NCBI RefSeq assembly: GCF_036324505.1
Contig: NC_086360.1
Location: 17,273,293-17,337,292, forward strand
DNA from: Eleginops maclovinus
Taxonomy: Eukaryota; Chordata; Actinopteri; Perciformes; Eleginopidae
DNA: 64,000 nt
Reading direction: 5' to 3'
In this document: positions 12,161 to 33,518 of the stretch, piece by piece
Layout of the letters: every line of letters begins with the position of its first letter
Numbering within the stretch: position 1 is the stretch's first letter
Made by a program: the position numbers and the translations under genes
Notes under the pieces: generated by a model
What the model saw: the letters and a program-made list of their open reading frames with translations, nothing else
Databases searched by the model: none
Told to the model about the DNA's origin: nothing

Positions 12161-14629
12161 GGATAAGGGGGGAGAGGGATTGGTGGGAGAGGCATGTAGG
12201 AAGAGTGTAAGAAAAAGATCAAAAGGAAAAACATTGCGTGGGTTTCCATTTTAAAAACAATCAAAGCATTCGAGGCCCAGCCAGCAGGCAGAGAATACCT
12301 CTCTCGATGACCTGAATGATGTCATGATGTGGAACCGTTTATAAATATTGCTTCATATACATATAATCAAAATGTAAAATGTTAGGTTTGTCAGTATTAC
12401 ATTTTTCAACAAATGCATCCCAGTTCAATGGTGAACATGTGTGATGTTATGCAACATTTTAAATGTTATTTAAATAACTTCACAACATGTTTTCTCCTAT
12501 CCTTTTTATCCTCATCTTTTTATCTACTTCAGTTCATGCTGATAAAATCTGTCATCTCCATTACCTAAACCAAGTGTGTGTGCATCCATGTTTATTCAGT
12601 CAGAGTGCATTTAAGGGATCATCACTAATATCAGGCCATAGTTTCAGCAGGAACTTGGCCAGTTTTACTGTTTGTTCCGAGCCTCACTCTGAGCCAAGGC
12701 TCACATCTGCACAATGTTCGAAATGGTGGACTAGACTACATGCTTCAACGCTTTCTTCATCCTAATTTTTGGCAAAGAAAGCAGCAAAAAATAATACCTT
12801 TATTAAATTGTTTCCCATATGTTTTCCATGTCAATTCACTGACGTCAGGGTGCTTCTATCAGTAGTGAAGATAGCGAAGAACACCAGAGCAGAGGTATCT
12901 TTCACAACGCCTCACTGTGAACGATAATGAAGTCAACCTAACTGTTTAAAGTGCATAATGTCCATCAATTAGTTGTTCTTCAATTTACAGCTGTATGCTT
13001 AATTATAATGTATTTATGTGCTTTTTTAATAATTATGTCACTCTTGATGTTGTCAAGAGCACAGTATCGTCTATTAGCATCAACACTCTGAGCCGTTTTA
13101 GAAAACCATCTTCTCTACGCCCTTGTTTAATCATTCTGATCAGCACATCCACAAAGCATCAGCATAAAGAAAACAACATTGTGTAAGTGAACCTTGTCAC
13201 ACTTCCATTGTAATTATATATCTGAGCCCGGGGTACTGATTGTGACATTGCACTGTATGTTGACATCAAGGCCTTGAAAAAAAAGTGTTTCTTAATTTAG
13301 CCTTTTGCCGCAAGCCGTACAATTAGATTATTTCATAAAGTCAAAGTAGTGTGCATTAAACATTAGAAATGTATTTCTGATGTAAGAATCTAAAATGTCA
13401 AGATTTGTTGTAGGCCAACTCTGGATTTGTTCCTGTAATCAGAAAGTGCTATACCAGGATGTAAGTCTATTTTAAGAATTGAAATGTCATTGATAGTATG
13501 AAGACACATTTTTGTTTCAAAATGTTATTTGAAGGCGCAGAAGAATGGTCAACTAGACACAAAAGTCCAAGCTATTCCTATTGTTGTATCCCTTCAGAAA
13601 TGATTGAATCACCCACACTAACACTTTTTCCCTAAATGTTGTGAGTTTTTATGATCAGCAGTCCGTCAGAACAGTAAAGAGAGCTTATTCACGCTACACA
13701 ACATTCATCAAAATGTGCTAAATGCTATGCGGTCAGGGTTTCAATCAGAGTTTTCACCAACACTGATGACTGGCACTTTAAGCATAAGGAGGCTTGAAGC
13801 AATTAAGTCCTCATCATGTACGTATTTGCAGCATATAATACCGTGAATTTGGCATGTTCCTCCATCACAGTGAGTACACATTTACTGTGCAAATGCAATA
13901 ACAACTTCAACTATCCCTACAAAAAAAGTTAATAAACACAGTAGAATTATAAGAGAGGAGGATGATATGTTGAATCACGTAAGACGTTGAAATGCAACCA
14001 AATAAGCATCCCAAAATCACGAGAAAAAACTCCTCAAAACGCTCCTTGGGCTGTGTTGGTGGGCATGTATGTATCCAAAAACTCCACTTAAGAGTTACAG
14101 TAGAAATAAAGTGTTCACATTTTCAAGAAATCAACCAGGAATGTGTGCTTTCATGTATTTGATTGGCCAGCGTCTTGCCTGATAATGTTGCATTGTTGAT
14201 CCTGTGGTGTTTTGCTGTAGCCCTCTGCATTGCCATTGTTGCGTAATCCACATATGGTGGCATCATTTCAATAAATTAGGGGGCGTTTTTTAACACAATG
14301 CTGTTGCCTGTTTGAACAAGACTAGAAATGAGCGTGAGTCTTTTTACAGGTTATTTACAACTAGGAGGTTATGTCTACAAATTTGCATTAGAAACCATTG
14401 ATCCTAAATTTGAAATGGTTTATATAACGGGAAATGTCTAGGCACATTGCTCCTGGAGTATGATTTCTCTTAGTGCCGGTTTGTGCCCCTTATTTGCTCA
14501 ACTCCCAGATAAATATCCCATCATCTGCCCCTTGCCACATTTAGGCATCCATCCAGCCGACAACAAACCAACCATGCTGCTGTTCATTTATCTACTTTCC
14601 ATCCCTGCTCTGTGTTGCTGTCTGGTCAT

Positions 14630-14690
14630 TAAGGTCATTGACCTGTAATCTGATAGCAGTCAATGAGCTAACCAAATGAGCCACCTAATA
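14630..14690 (-). mobile_element. tRNA-like SINE head, degraded
   Basis: The minus strand reads GGTGGCTCATTTGGTTAGCT, then GACTGCTATCAGATTACAG, close to the tRNA-derived head of common fish SINEs. The B-box is poorly preserved and no body is recognisable. Confidence 0.4.
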
Positions 14691-15245
14691 TCTGAATCCT
14701 GCTGCAAGCACAGCCACTCTCAATAATGCTGTGTACATTAACTGCATTAACAGAGAGAGGAGGATACAGGGAAACTGGAGGAAGGGGGTAGAGAGAAAAG
14801 CTGCAACACTGAGGATGAAAGAAAATAAGAAAACCTTATCTATCATTGAACACTGAGATTTTTTTTCCTGTTGTACGAGACACGCCTGCGCGTGCAATTC
14901 ATCATCTTTTATTTAGAAGATGTACGGAGACCCATAAAGCCTAGTAAGATGAAACATGTCTCTTGAATAAATTGTGAATATTCTGTGTTTTCTTTCTGTG
15001 ATGGAACAGTATTTCAATCCCTGTCATTATGATGCTGCCAGAATCCCCTGGCAGGCACAAGGAGGTTTGGGACTTTTAAGCCGTTTGTTTCATCTCAGGT
15101 ATTAACCCCAATTTTATACCTACGCAGTGAGATAATCATGGTTTCAAGCTGTTAGTATTTTCTTCACTCACCAAATCTGCACACTTTTAATCCCTGGAAA
15201 CTAATTAAGATTTATATAATTATCATTTTTGCCAGTTTAGTAGTC

Positions 15246-21284
<6,039 letters not shown>

Positions 21285-21378
<94 letters not shown>
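21285..21378. repeat. (GT)n microsatellite
   Basis: Uninterrupted GT dinucleotide, about 94 bp. Confidence 0.99.
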
Positions 21379-21379
<1 letters not shown>

Positions 21380-21409
21380 AAGTAGAGTTTAAAGGGTGTT
21401 GAAAACTAT

Positions 21410-21560
21410 TAGCCTGCTGCGGAGAGGCGCTGTGCAGAGAATGAGTGATGAATTATTGAAGTGGCTCTTTGGTGTGAATGAAGTGTTGAAAATGTCCATT
21501 GCCACGGAGCACTCCGACGTTCCTGCACAAGGCTTTCAATAGCATGTGTTAAAATGCATG
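21410..21560. promoter_or_regulatory. Candidate conserved non-coding element
   Basis: High-complexity block next to the GT tract, with GATGAATTATTGAAG and GTGTTAAAATGCATGTG; no coding potential. Confidence 0.25.
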
Positions 21561-22729
21561 TGTTGGTTCAGACGACTACTGTTCTGCGCCTTTTTCTTTG
21601 GAACCATTAACAAAATTCAGAAAGTGGGTGCCTACTCTTCCCCTCTCTTATCATTCTGCACTTCCCTCTCCTCCTGTCAAAACATTTCACTTTTCTTCTG
21701 TTACGGTTTCTTCTTCTTTTATGCTTTTCTTGCTGTGTCTTTTTCTCTCTTCCCCTGTTCACTTCCAACAGGGGCCTCAGAATTTCTTCTTGTTACAGCA
21801 CATCCAGTGATCAGTCACTGTGATTCTACTCTTTTAAGTCTTCCTTGTTTCAAAGAGCCATTGCCGTTGGGGGGAGAGTGAACAGGAATCTGAACCAATG
21901 CTTTTCGACAGCAGGGCCGCTCCTGAACGTAACACCCCAACAGCACCAGTGGAGGAGGGCGGGAGGGGGAGTCGAAAAAGAGAAAGAGGAGGAGGAGGGC
22001 TCTCAAAAACACATCACACATGAAAGTCACCTCACTCCAACCGGGAGAAATCACGGGCCCTGACGGAAAGGTAACAGCCGGCCGCAGGCACTAGGCGAGT
22101 TGCTAGGAGACAGGGAAGCACTGTATGGTCGACGGGATGAGCGGATGGCTGGTGTATTCGCTCAAATGGAGTTCACTGACACGTACAGACACACTGACAA
22201 CATACAGCTAAACGTAAACACACTGAGACATGAAGGCAAGAGACATATAACAGAAATACAGAACAGGACATGACTGCATGGAATACAAACTAAAAAAAAT
22301 ATGCATGGGGATTGACAGCTAGATTATATTCCCGCATCTACAGACACTTTTGCATGATAACATATACCACCGTTTTAATCAGTCCAGCATGTAAATACTC
22401 ATATTAAATAATCCAAAACATACTGAGTGTTTTGATCAGCTCTTCCCATAGCTGCATGGATGCACACATACAGTCAGGCCTCTTTCCAGTAGTAAGGTGT
22501 TTTATGGTTGTGAGTAATAAGATGGCTGCTTGCCTCTCTCCTTGACCCGCTGCTGAACCTGCCATAGTTGACACGACTACACTAGAGGGATGGGAAATGG
22601 CAAGAACCAACCAACTACACCTGCTGTGTTCAGTCAACAAGAAAGAAACAACTCATTCAACCTTTTAATTTCAATCTCTGCTTCTGACCCAGAATTCCTT
22701 CCCTTCAATCTGACACGTTAGTTCCTGTG

Positions 22730-23000
22730 AGGAGAGCATCCTGGGGATTAAGCATGACGTGATGTGTTTCCAATGATTTAGCTCCCTCACTATGTGGTGA
22801 GAGCACCGTGGAATGAGCCAGCCTGCCCACAGATAGGGGTTTCGGATGGGAGCAGGGGGAGGCTAACCTGCCTTATCTAAAGTATTTGGAGGGGAGGACA
22901 TGGACGCCTTCTCTTCCATTATATCATTATGTAAACAGAGGGCTGTGCCACAGGTTGACAGGCTGTATTTCATAAATAGGCAGAGAACAAACCTGTCTTG
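22730..23000. promoter_or_regulatory. Candidate conserved non-coding element
   Basis: 270 bp of high-complexity DNA with CTTATCTAAAG (GATA-type), CATTATGTAAAC and a CATAAATAG-type A/T core; no repeats. Confidence 0.27.
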
Positions 23001-24884
23001 ATTAAGGTGTGCTTACATCACTGTAAGAAATCAATCTGTTTAATTGGTCTGCTTTTGTCAAATATATTAGCTTAAGACCTGTATGAGACCATTATATTGA
23101 AGAGTGTAAATGAATATGCTTCCAGCAGTTAAGATTCACTGAGCTTGTTGTTAAGATTTATTGTGCTTACTAAACATGTTTTCCCTCACTTGACCACACT
23201 GAGGCTGATGGAGTGAGGAAATAGGAGGGAAAAAAGGTGTAAGGCCCGCAGCAACTCATCTTCAAAGTGGTTCATTTCATGATTGCAGTCATAATGATGC
23301 AAGATAAGATGAAGTGTGGCAACATTGGACGAACCACTTATAAGGGATTTTTTCTTTATTCAAAAAGTCTATTGTAAAAAACGTAAGAAAACAATCACCT
23401 GCGTTTGAAGCAGATATCTACTTGACCTGTTTTGCATGTATTTCTTCTTTCAGAACATGCCAGGTTTATCTTCCCGACACTGTTTTTAAGTCACATCAAC
23501 CACTTTAGTATTCATGGCCAGCCACAGCAAAGCACAATAACAAGTGGTCTATTCAAATTAAATCAGTAATGGCATTGTCCATATTTCAGGCAGGTCATGC
23601 GTTTTTATTTATTCAAAGAATGAAGACAGGTCGGTTCCTCTCACAATTATCTCTTTTCATTTAAAGAATGAATGTGCATGTCAGGGCTTCTTTTACTCTC
23701 TTTCTTTCTATTCTAAGTTCCCCCATCCTCGCTGCCCCTGCCATCACCGGGCGACAGTAGAGGTCGTTAGTGGAAGAGGGATGATGCCAAACTTGACTGG
23801 AGTCGAGCCTTATCTCTATTCTTTACACTCTCGCTTTTGTTTCAAGGGCTTTGTTTACACACGCCCCATTAATCACCTTCTGCCTTCCCACAATCCCACA
23901 GCATTTAAAGTGGGTGCTCGTCCTGGAGACAATGTGCAGCACAGGTGCCAGCGTAAATCTCTCTTTCTTTTCCACTTAAAGAAGGAAACGAAGATTCCCA
24001 GACCTTTGGTCACCTTCTCCTCTCAGGTTCCCCTATTACCTCTTCTTTACTCTGCCCTTGGCCTTGATCACTATCTCTACGTATCACTCCAACTGGGGCC
24101 CCAGAGTGCTCTGATTACCAAACATTCACATGCCGCCTCACCTGGGCATGAGCCTTTCTGGCCCACCAACATCACCCTATGCCTTTATTCCTGTCCCCGA
24201 CGGCTGACTGACAGTGCCCTCACTTCTTGACAGCCAAGTGTGAGGATATGCAGACAGGATGTTGTTGAGCAAACATTAATCACACCGCAGGAAGCCAAAG
24301 GCAGAAAGGAAGATGGAGAACAGAGGGGAAACCACCCGCCAATGGTTCCAAGGACTGCAGGGTCACCTCTTGAAGGACACCTCTCCATAAAGTGCCATAA
24401 ACCCCAAATGGTTTGCAGACAGTCCTCCATCTGCCTCACTTTAGGATGGAGGTCCCAACATTATTATCCATGATTCAAATGTTCCAAATGTTTCCCTCCT
24501 TTTTTAGACTTTGGAATGATAAAAACCCTGAATCGATTCCTGCATTGACTTTTACTCTCAGAAGATCCATGAATATGCGCAAATAGGTGAAAACAGTTGA
24601 TGTTATTTCATAATGAGGACAGAACATGTGCAAATGTGTGAATTCCTTTTCTCAGAAGAAACACGGCAGCTTTTGAATATTGGCCCAAGAAAGTATATGT
24701 GCAGTCCATGTATGGGGGCTCACTAGGAGCGCTTTAATGCATAGCCCTGTTTAATTGCATAGTCAATGCATTCATCATTCAGAATGCAGAGCCTGGCTAA
24801 AATGAATTGAATTATCTGGCGGGGAGAACAAAGAGATGTACATTGAATTTGTGCGTAATTTATTGTTGCAGAGTGAACTGCGCA

Positions 24885-25275
24885 GGGAGCAAGAGAGGCT
24901 GAGAGAATTAGAGGCAGGGAGTGAAGATAGAGAGACCTGAAGGAGGACAGGAGAGGGAAAAAAGAGAGAAGGGGGGGAATGAAAGGCAGACACGAAAAAA
25001 GATAAGGGGGGGAGAGGGAAGATAGAGAGGTCTAGGGGAGGAGGGAAGAAAGGCAGGGAATGAGAGGGTGAAAGAAATGAGTAGGAGAGAGGAGATAGGG
25101 AGGCCAGCAGAAGTGGAGGGGGAGACAGGGAGGAGGAGGAGGAGGAGGAGGAGGAGGAGGAAGGAGAGAGATTATAGTGAAGCCTGGAGGAGGAAGAGGA
25201 GGATGAGGAGGAAGATGAGAGATGGAGGGAAAGAGGGAGAGACAGAGAGGGAGGAGAGGGAAGCTTGTGCGCAGA
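24885..25275 (+). repeat. Long purine-rich tract with (GGA)n core
   Basis: About 390 bp is strongly purine-biased on the plus strand, including a near-perfect GGA run at 25,131-25,160. It has H-DNA/triplex potential and lies directly upstream of the GT tract at 25,343. Confidence 0.85.
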
Positions 25276-25340
25276 GCCAGAGATACACCAGAGACAGTCC
25301 TGACACCTTCCTCCAGATTCCTGCGGGGATAAAACACAAG

Positions 25341-25491
<151 letters not shown>

Positions 25492-26950
25492 CCATTCGTT
25501 TACACATGCCTGCACAAGTATGGAATTTGACAAGAGTGGTTTCTGGGAGACTTTCGGGTTGTTATACATGTAAATGTTGGATGAACGGTCCACACCTTTA
25601 GCAGGGTGAACACCTGGACATATGCTCCTACACAACCACCTAAGACTCCTCAAGGTCCCCATCAAACATAGACACACAAAGATACACACACATTTACTCT
25701 GCCAAATCTCCATCTCTCTCTGTTGACTGTGAAGTAATTGCAGCGAGTATTGAAGAGAAAGCTTGTGGTGGTGGAGAGTGGGGGGGAGCGGACTGAGGAA
25801 AATCTATTTCCCAATACTATCTTACTGCAGCTTTCCTCCAATGGACTTGCATTCCTGGTACTGGCTGTGTCCCATTGATTCCTTCCCAACATCATCTGGA
25901 AATCTATGAGCATAAAGGGCAGCTCCGCCAAGTACAAAGCACATACAGTAAGTGCACATCATGTTCTATACGGCCACTGTAGGAGGATGCTCGCCATCTC
26001 ACCTTCTCTCATTCTCTTACTCCTCCTGCTACTTCTTCTCATTATTCTGGCCCCCATACTCAAGCAGTGGGGGGTGGGAAAAATAGATCCAGACAGAAAA
26101 GGGGAAGAAAGGTGGAGGTGAATAAGAGGGAGAGGAGCAGAGGAGAGGCACCGGGGAAAGGCTGTATGGATTATTCTGTGCAGGTTGTGACATCTCCTGA
26201 CAGTGCATTATACAGCAGGGAGCTAAGCAGTGCATGTCCATACCCTGTTTCTGTGGAATAAGTCAAACCAGCTCATGCTTTATATCAGATTTGTTACTTC
26301 AAGACTCACTGATTGTATTTTTTAAAAATTATTCTCTTGTAGTTCATTGTCTTCTTTTGTGTCTAAACTTTTCCTGACAAATGACACTGCACACAAAAGG
26401 TGTCTCTTAAAGCAGATATATGCATGCCCCTTTTCTGTTAAGATACAATGTCTAGACTAGACCTAAGCCCTAAGAATATGGTCATGGCATCGGTACAACA
26501 TTCCTTGGATGGATCTATGCTGTCCTACACACATTCAAGCATATGGAGTCTGTGCCAAACAGCTCAGTGCTTACACTGGGAGTAGGCTTTCTCCTCCTAC
26601 TCCAAATGCTTGCCAAGGATTTAAAATTAGAATTTGAAAAAGATACACATTGTACGGTACGGTTTAGAGATACCACTGAGCAGAACACCACCTTTCGATA
26701 AAGTCTTGAGGCAACATGAAGATGAGGGGGTGAGAGTGGGGGGTGATTCCATAATTCCTTGAAAATGTTCAACACTAAGAAAGTGTTTCGAGGGACTTGA
26801 AAAAATGTGTCCATGTGAAGCACAGCTATTGATTGCTTATACCGTGTGCCACCTAATGATGATTATTTCCTGGCTGCAGGCCCCCTCTAAGGCGTTATAG
26901 TGAAAATAAAAAGAGCACTTAAATATTTATGAGTTAGCTGGTGGAATATC

Positions 26951-26979
26951 TCAGCTGTGGTCAGCTGTGGTCAGCTGGT
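26951..26979 (+). promoter_or_regulatory. Three CAGCTG E-boxes in 10-bp register
   Basis: The unit TCAGCTGTGG is repeated 2.5 times, placing CAGCTG at 26,952, 26,962 and 26,972, one helical turn apart. Confidence 0.45.
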
Positions 26980-27479
26980 CAGCGCACTACGCCATGCTTT
27001 TTATTTCCATCTGATCTGCTCATTGTGTGTTAAAAGGTTAAATTATTCATTGAATTTATGCTTCTTTATCATTGCTTTGAGAGGCACCAATCAGGTTTTT
27101 TTCAACCCCATTGTCAGAGAGGTGTCTGCAGATTTTAAAGTGCTTTTTGGGGTTTTTGCTTTCCTGTCAAGAGGGAGTTTCTCTACCACCTGGAAATAGC
27201 TTAATAGGGCCCTTTTAAATCTGTATTATTTTAAATTACTAGAAAAACATCATTGCTTTTTCTTTAAACATTTTTATGAGGTCAAATCAATTCCTTTACT
27301 GCCTGCCTGTTTATATCCCTGCTAAAATAATAATATGGAAAGATCATTGATGCAAACAAAGAAATGTAAATAAACCTGATTACCACTCACCAGGAGAGAA
27401 ATCAACCTTAGATTGGCACACCTGACTTTTCCTTCCTTGCTGTTCATTAAATTACCCCCAAAGGAACAATCCACCTCAT

Positions 27480-27590
27480 CACAAAAGAAAAGGAAATGGT
27501 GACAAAATAGCCAGAGGCAAAAGGCCCTTTGATGAACAGAGTGAGATTAAGATGCATTAGTGGAGGCTAAATGATTGACAGGTCAGAGTT
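27480..27590 (+). promoter_or_regulatory. Candidate element with an exact PBX-MEIS/PREP site
   Basis: TGATTGACAG at 27,572-27,581 is the consensus of PBX-MEIS/PREP heterodimers. The flanking block (CCTTTGATGAACAGAG, a TCF-like core, and GATTAAGATGCATTAG) is high-complexity and ORF-free. Confidence 0.38.
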
Positions 27591-30500
27591 CATCATCAGT
27601 GCAGGTGTCCATGAGTCAATGGCGTGTGTAGCAGCAGTACAGGTGAGATCACATTTCCTCCTCAACACAGAAAGCCCCACTTCCAGCCTCAGTAAATCAA
27701 TGAGTTGCAACTTAACAAAACTGTGTGTGTCTTTATACCATCAGGACATAAAATACTAATGCCACCACCTCATAAGTGAGAGTGATCCATTTTTATAACC
27801 CTTCATGTAAGAATATGTGACTTAATGAGTTTTGACACACCCAACATGCCTACAAAATAATTATCATGCCCGATAGAATAGTTACGTTGCTTTGCCTCAC
27901 ACATAGGCACAAATAAACAAGACACGACTAAACTGCCCCTTGGTGAACAAGCTGGCATGGAACCACAGCTGTGTCCCAAACAATCATGTTGACCAGAGGC
28001 CTCAAAGACAACATGTCTACGTCAAAAAAAATTTAGAGCAGTGTCATATATGGCTACAAGCTGGAGTGAGGAGATAGGAGAATCATGAGCGATGTTAAAG
28101 TAACGTACAGCTGGATGGAAGAGAGAGGAAAGGAGAGATGGAGAGCAAAATGGAGAGAAGAGGTCACTTGGAGACATAACAACCACTGGTCCTGTTGTAA
28201 GAGTTTAGTCAGACAAGATAAATCACAGTAAGTTTAGGTTAGCAGGGTTTGTGCAACTTACAGACACAACTATCTGCAGTTTTTGCTCAGGGAAAGCTGT
28301 TTTCAGAGAGGCTTAGATGAGAAGATGAATGGAGAGAGAAAGGGGCCAGAGAGGATCTTGGGCCCAGAGGAGGAATGCAAAGAACGGATGAGTCTTTTCT
28401 AAGGAGATGGGGGACGGCCAGAGCCCTGCGCAAAAGAAGATCCTGTTTGCTGTCCCTTGATACAGTATACACACTAAATAGTCTTTGCAGCAGATTTCAG
28501 AGACAGACCCTTGTCTTTGTTCAGCTAATAGGCAGACCACTCTAAATGGGCTGTTTTTCAACCCTCTGACACAAAGACACTTTTTCATGACTCCTCAGTG
28601 CCATCGTTTTCCTGCTCCTCTTCTTCATATATCTGGAACAGAGCGCTCTCTGTGTCTTGATGTGTCGCTCCCACAGCACAGGAGCTCTGAGCAAACTCTC
28701 TCACACTGCTCCCCATTGCCAGGCTCACATACCTAGTAAAACTGCACCGCACAGCAGATACAAGCCAGCAGCGAGTAACTACAGGGTCCCATAGAGTGAA
28801 TATGTGAGCCATTAAATGACCGAAATGGTCAGTCATAATACCCAATAGCTGAAATCAACATTTTACTGCAGCCCATTAAGTTTTTGTTCATAAAGTTGAA
28901 ATCAATAGTTGAAAATGATATCCCTGTAGAGGTTTGTACCATTTACAGATCAGTTCTGTGACTGAATCATTACTCACTGCAATCATGATGTACATTTTAA
29001 TGAGGTATGTTGCCCTTTCCTAAAATGGTCTGTACTTGTTGTCAGATGCACTGTATACCCAGGAGTTGTTGTTACTTGACTGCTCTGAACCCTCAGGCTG
29101 TTTGGCACCTGCTGGAGGTGAACAGACTTCATTATCCAATAGCAATTTTCACTGGTGTTCCTCAACCTGTTTTCCATACAAACAGTAAACAGACAAGTTC
29201 CCAACCGATACATGTGCAAAAAAAGACAAATTAGTTACATCTATATATATTTATTTTTTATTTTCCTAATATTACTCCAACTAGTGACATATCACTGCTA
29301 CCAGGTACAAGAATCCCCAATCTATGTGGGTTTCTTTTATTTTTTCTCATTTTCAACATGGGATTTGAGTGGATTTCATGGTCCCAAGAGTCATGACACA
29401 TGCTCCAAGTATAATGAACCGTGTAAATATTCAGCTAGGGTAAAATCTGTAAAACCCACCAAAATTGATAGCTGGCAGAAGCTTCCTCCTCAAAACTTTC
29501 AGTTAAACTGACAAAAAAAAAAGTTTAATTAACAAATCCATTAATTAATTATTAAGATTTGAACATTGTTATATTTTATATAAATGTTATATTTTCTTAT
29601 TTATATTATCATCACAACAGTGTTGATACAGTTTCTTTTAAGTTACGTTTTTATACATCACTGCAAATTAAAGAATTGCTGTCTAAATGATTGGAAAGAG
29701 TTATTTTCAGTATTGCTATTAGCACTTTGCTTTACAAACTCTTTAACCATCAATGTGTTTGCATGAGTGTGGTATCAAATGTCACAAAGGGTGTCTGCAG
29801 ACTTTGATGGATCAATCTTTCTCCCACCAGCTATCCCCAGGGCTTTCATCTGCTTATCTCTGACCACTGTCTGTCTGACTGACCGCCTCACTGCTCATTC
29901 ACACTCTGAGGGTTCCACACAGCCCTGCAGCGCTCACTCAAAAAAAAAACCTCAACACATACCATTCGCAATGACCACAACCATTAGTGGAGGCAGGTTT
30001 GCAAGTGAAACATCTCCCCCACCCTTCTTCACACTCTTTCTGCTTGGAACCTCTGTGGTATGCAGACCTTTACGCAAGGATGCTTCGCTAAATGGCTACT
30101 CACCGCTGTTGTCGAGCCTCCCTCATGCCCATTCATGTACTAAACTAGAGTCATAAATGTATAAGCAATTTGTCTTCCTTCTGAGGAAATTGGGTGGATT
30201 CTATGCTCCCGGGCCTGCAGGGCACATGGGCACACATCCATTTTTCATGGCATCTTTATAACTTTAATCTGTACTTGTAATTTGCAAGCATGTTTGTTTC
30301 ATCTCTAATTTGTTTCCCAAAGTGTGTTCACGACTTCATCTTGTGCTTGCTCCATCCATGATCCACTTACGGACACATACTTACACTCAATGCTCCCCTC
30401 CTTTATGAGAAGTTCTCATATAGGCTTATTTACATATCCTACAGAGGCATATTCTTAATGTGACTGCTGCTGGAGTCTTTCCCGCCCTCTCCAGAGGGTC

Positions 30501-31036
30501 TTTTCAGCCCCGGGGCTGCTGCAGTGATGGGATTAGGGGAGGCCTGGAGCGTATCCACGCCTGGAGCCGAGCAGGACCGTGCTCCGACGACCCACCAACC
30601 TCAATGCTATTGTCCTGCTTCCCAGCGACCCACTCCAGGTGCCAGGCAATAGCGAAGATGCTCCAAACTTTCCCAGGAATGAGGTGGACTGACAAAAATA
30701 GTTCATTTGGCTCCAAAGTCTTTACTGCTCCCCCGTCTCCTTCGCTGTTACCACCACCAACTCCCTGAGAATCTGAAAGGGATCATCAAAATAAAGGCAG
30801 AGGGGATGTCTTTCTTGTTCTTTCTCTCTCCTTTACTCACTCTTTTAAATCTAAATTCCCCTTTTTTTGGTAGGGTGTGGGGGCCAGTGGGAGGACAGTT
30901 GTTTTGTCTCCCTCCATTGGCTGATTTACATCTCCACAGCTTCTCTATCAAAGTGGCCATTGTCAGTTCTGACCTATGAAAATTACAGAGGACACTGGGG
31001 GCCTTTCTCCTTTGACAGGCTTGCTCGCATACAGAC

Positions 31037-31824
<788 letters not shown>

Positions 31825-32639
31825 TCACAAGTCTTTGGGTCAGGTGTTTTATTACCAGAAATCACAGAGCGGCTTGGAGAGATTGTGCACCAACAGTGGG
31901 GTGAACTTATGGGCAACACGGACACGGAGTGGCAGCGGGTGAGTGGGGCCAGCGTCAGGCAAGTAGGACAAAAACCAAAAACATAGATTTTTTTTTTAAA
32001 GAAGAGAAATGGGCCCCACATTAGCAATAAAAGGCAAAGCTTCCACCACCGGATATAAAAGAGGAACCGTGCAGCAATCTGCAAATCCGAAAACCATTGA
32101 ACTGTAGTTAAGCAAATTGAAAAAACAAGTGCAAAAAATGTGAGGAGAGGGCCAAAGAAAACGTACCTTGGGCCCTCGCTGCACAGGGACCTTTTTTAGA
32201 CTGCCTTTCCTGTTAGACTTTCCCTCATCGAGACAGTGCGTCACACGCAGGAGTCTGCGAGCCCAACAGATGTTAACCCTTTGCAAGCTAAACAGCAGTT
32301 TTCCTGAGGAGCGCTCCACAGGGCCTGTTCGCACACCGTCTGCTGGCTCCCAATGTTTGGAGTGAGCCTCCTACTACTCCACCGTGCTCCACTCAGGCTC
32401 TAATCTGTTTTACAGCATGGAGGATTTGATGATCATATTACAGCTTCTACCTCTCAGGAGTGCTTGTCAACTTTTTTTTAAACAGGTTTGGTCTGCGGCC
32501 AAGTCGCACATGTTGAGTCTTAAACAGTTGCATGGTAATATCATAATAAGAAAAAATCAGCACCCCTCACCTCTGCGCTTACTGCCGCATGTTGTGTGAG
32601 TGAGTCTGTGTGTGTGTATGGTTACTGGTAGGGGGCTAG

Positions 32640-32740
32640 TTATTAATCACTGCCTGAGAGCTGACATCAGGCAGCCAGTAAACGTTAATTAGGACCACCC
32701 AATGGCCGGGCCAGTGTCATTAGCTAATTGAGTTTGTTTA
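32640..32740. promoter_or_regulatory. Candidate conserved non-coding element
   Basis: Two homeodomain-type cores, GTTAATTAGG (32,684-32,693) and GCTAATTGAG (32,723-32,732), lie with CCAATGG and ATTAATCA between GT-rich and purine-rich flanks. Confidence 0.32.
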
Positions 32741-33384
32741 TGTGTTTGTGTTTGCTGGGACCGACTGAAAAAAGAGAGAGTGTGGGGAGAGGAAGTAAGG
32801 AGGCAGAGGGGGGAGGAAGGAGGGAGGGCTTGTCTTATCCAGTGCCATGTTGTGGTGACATGTCCTTCAGCTCTATCCGTAGGGAGAAAGAGAGACATGG
32901 ACAGGGAGAGAGGGATGGTGCCACGGAGAGGGAGAGAGGATAGAAATATAGTCTCCCCCCCAGGAACCTGAGGCCTCAGCCACAGCCGGAAACTTTCTCC
33001 ACAGGCAAGCCATGGAAAGAAAGACATGCTTTCCTCCTTCTTTCTCAGATTTTCTCGCTAATATATTGTGCTTTATACCTCCAGAAATGCTGACAAGCAG
33101 GCATCTTTTAGGAAACACATTCACACATGCTTACAGTTAATGCACACACACATTAACACGCACAAATGTGAGCTCATGCCGCCTCCAGTCTCTCCCTGGT
33201 GTGTGTTTCACACGCCACCTCTGCAGCCTCCCCGGGGTGTTCAGAGTGATGCTTTGTGTAGAGAGCAACCATGCCTGAGCGCTGCATGGTCTCAGATGGC
33301 CTGGTGTGGCTGGCTGTGGTTACGCCTGTTGAGTCCGCCTGACCACCACATGATGAATCACATCCCTGCTTCGTCCAAAAAAAC

Positions 33385-33518
<134 letters not shown>

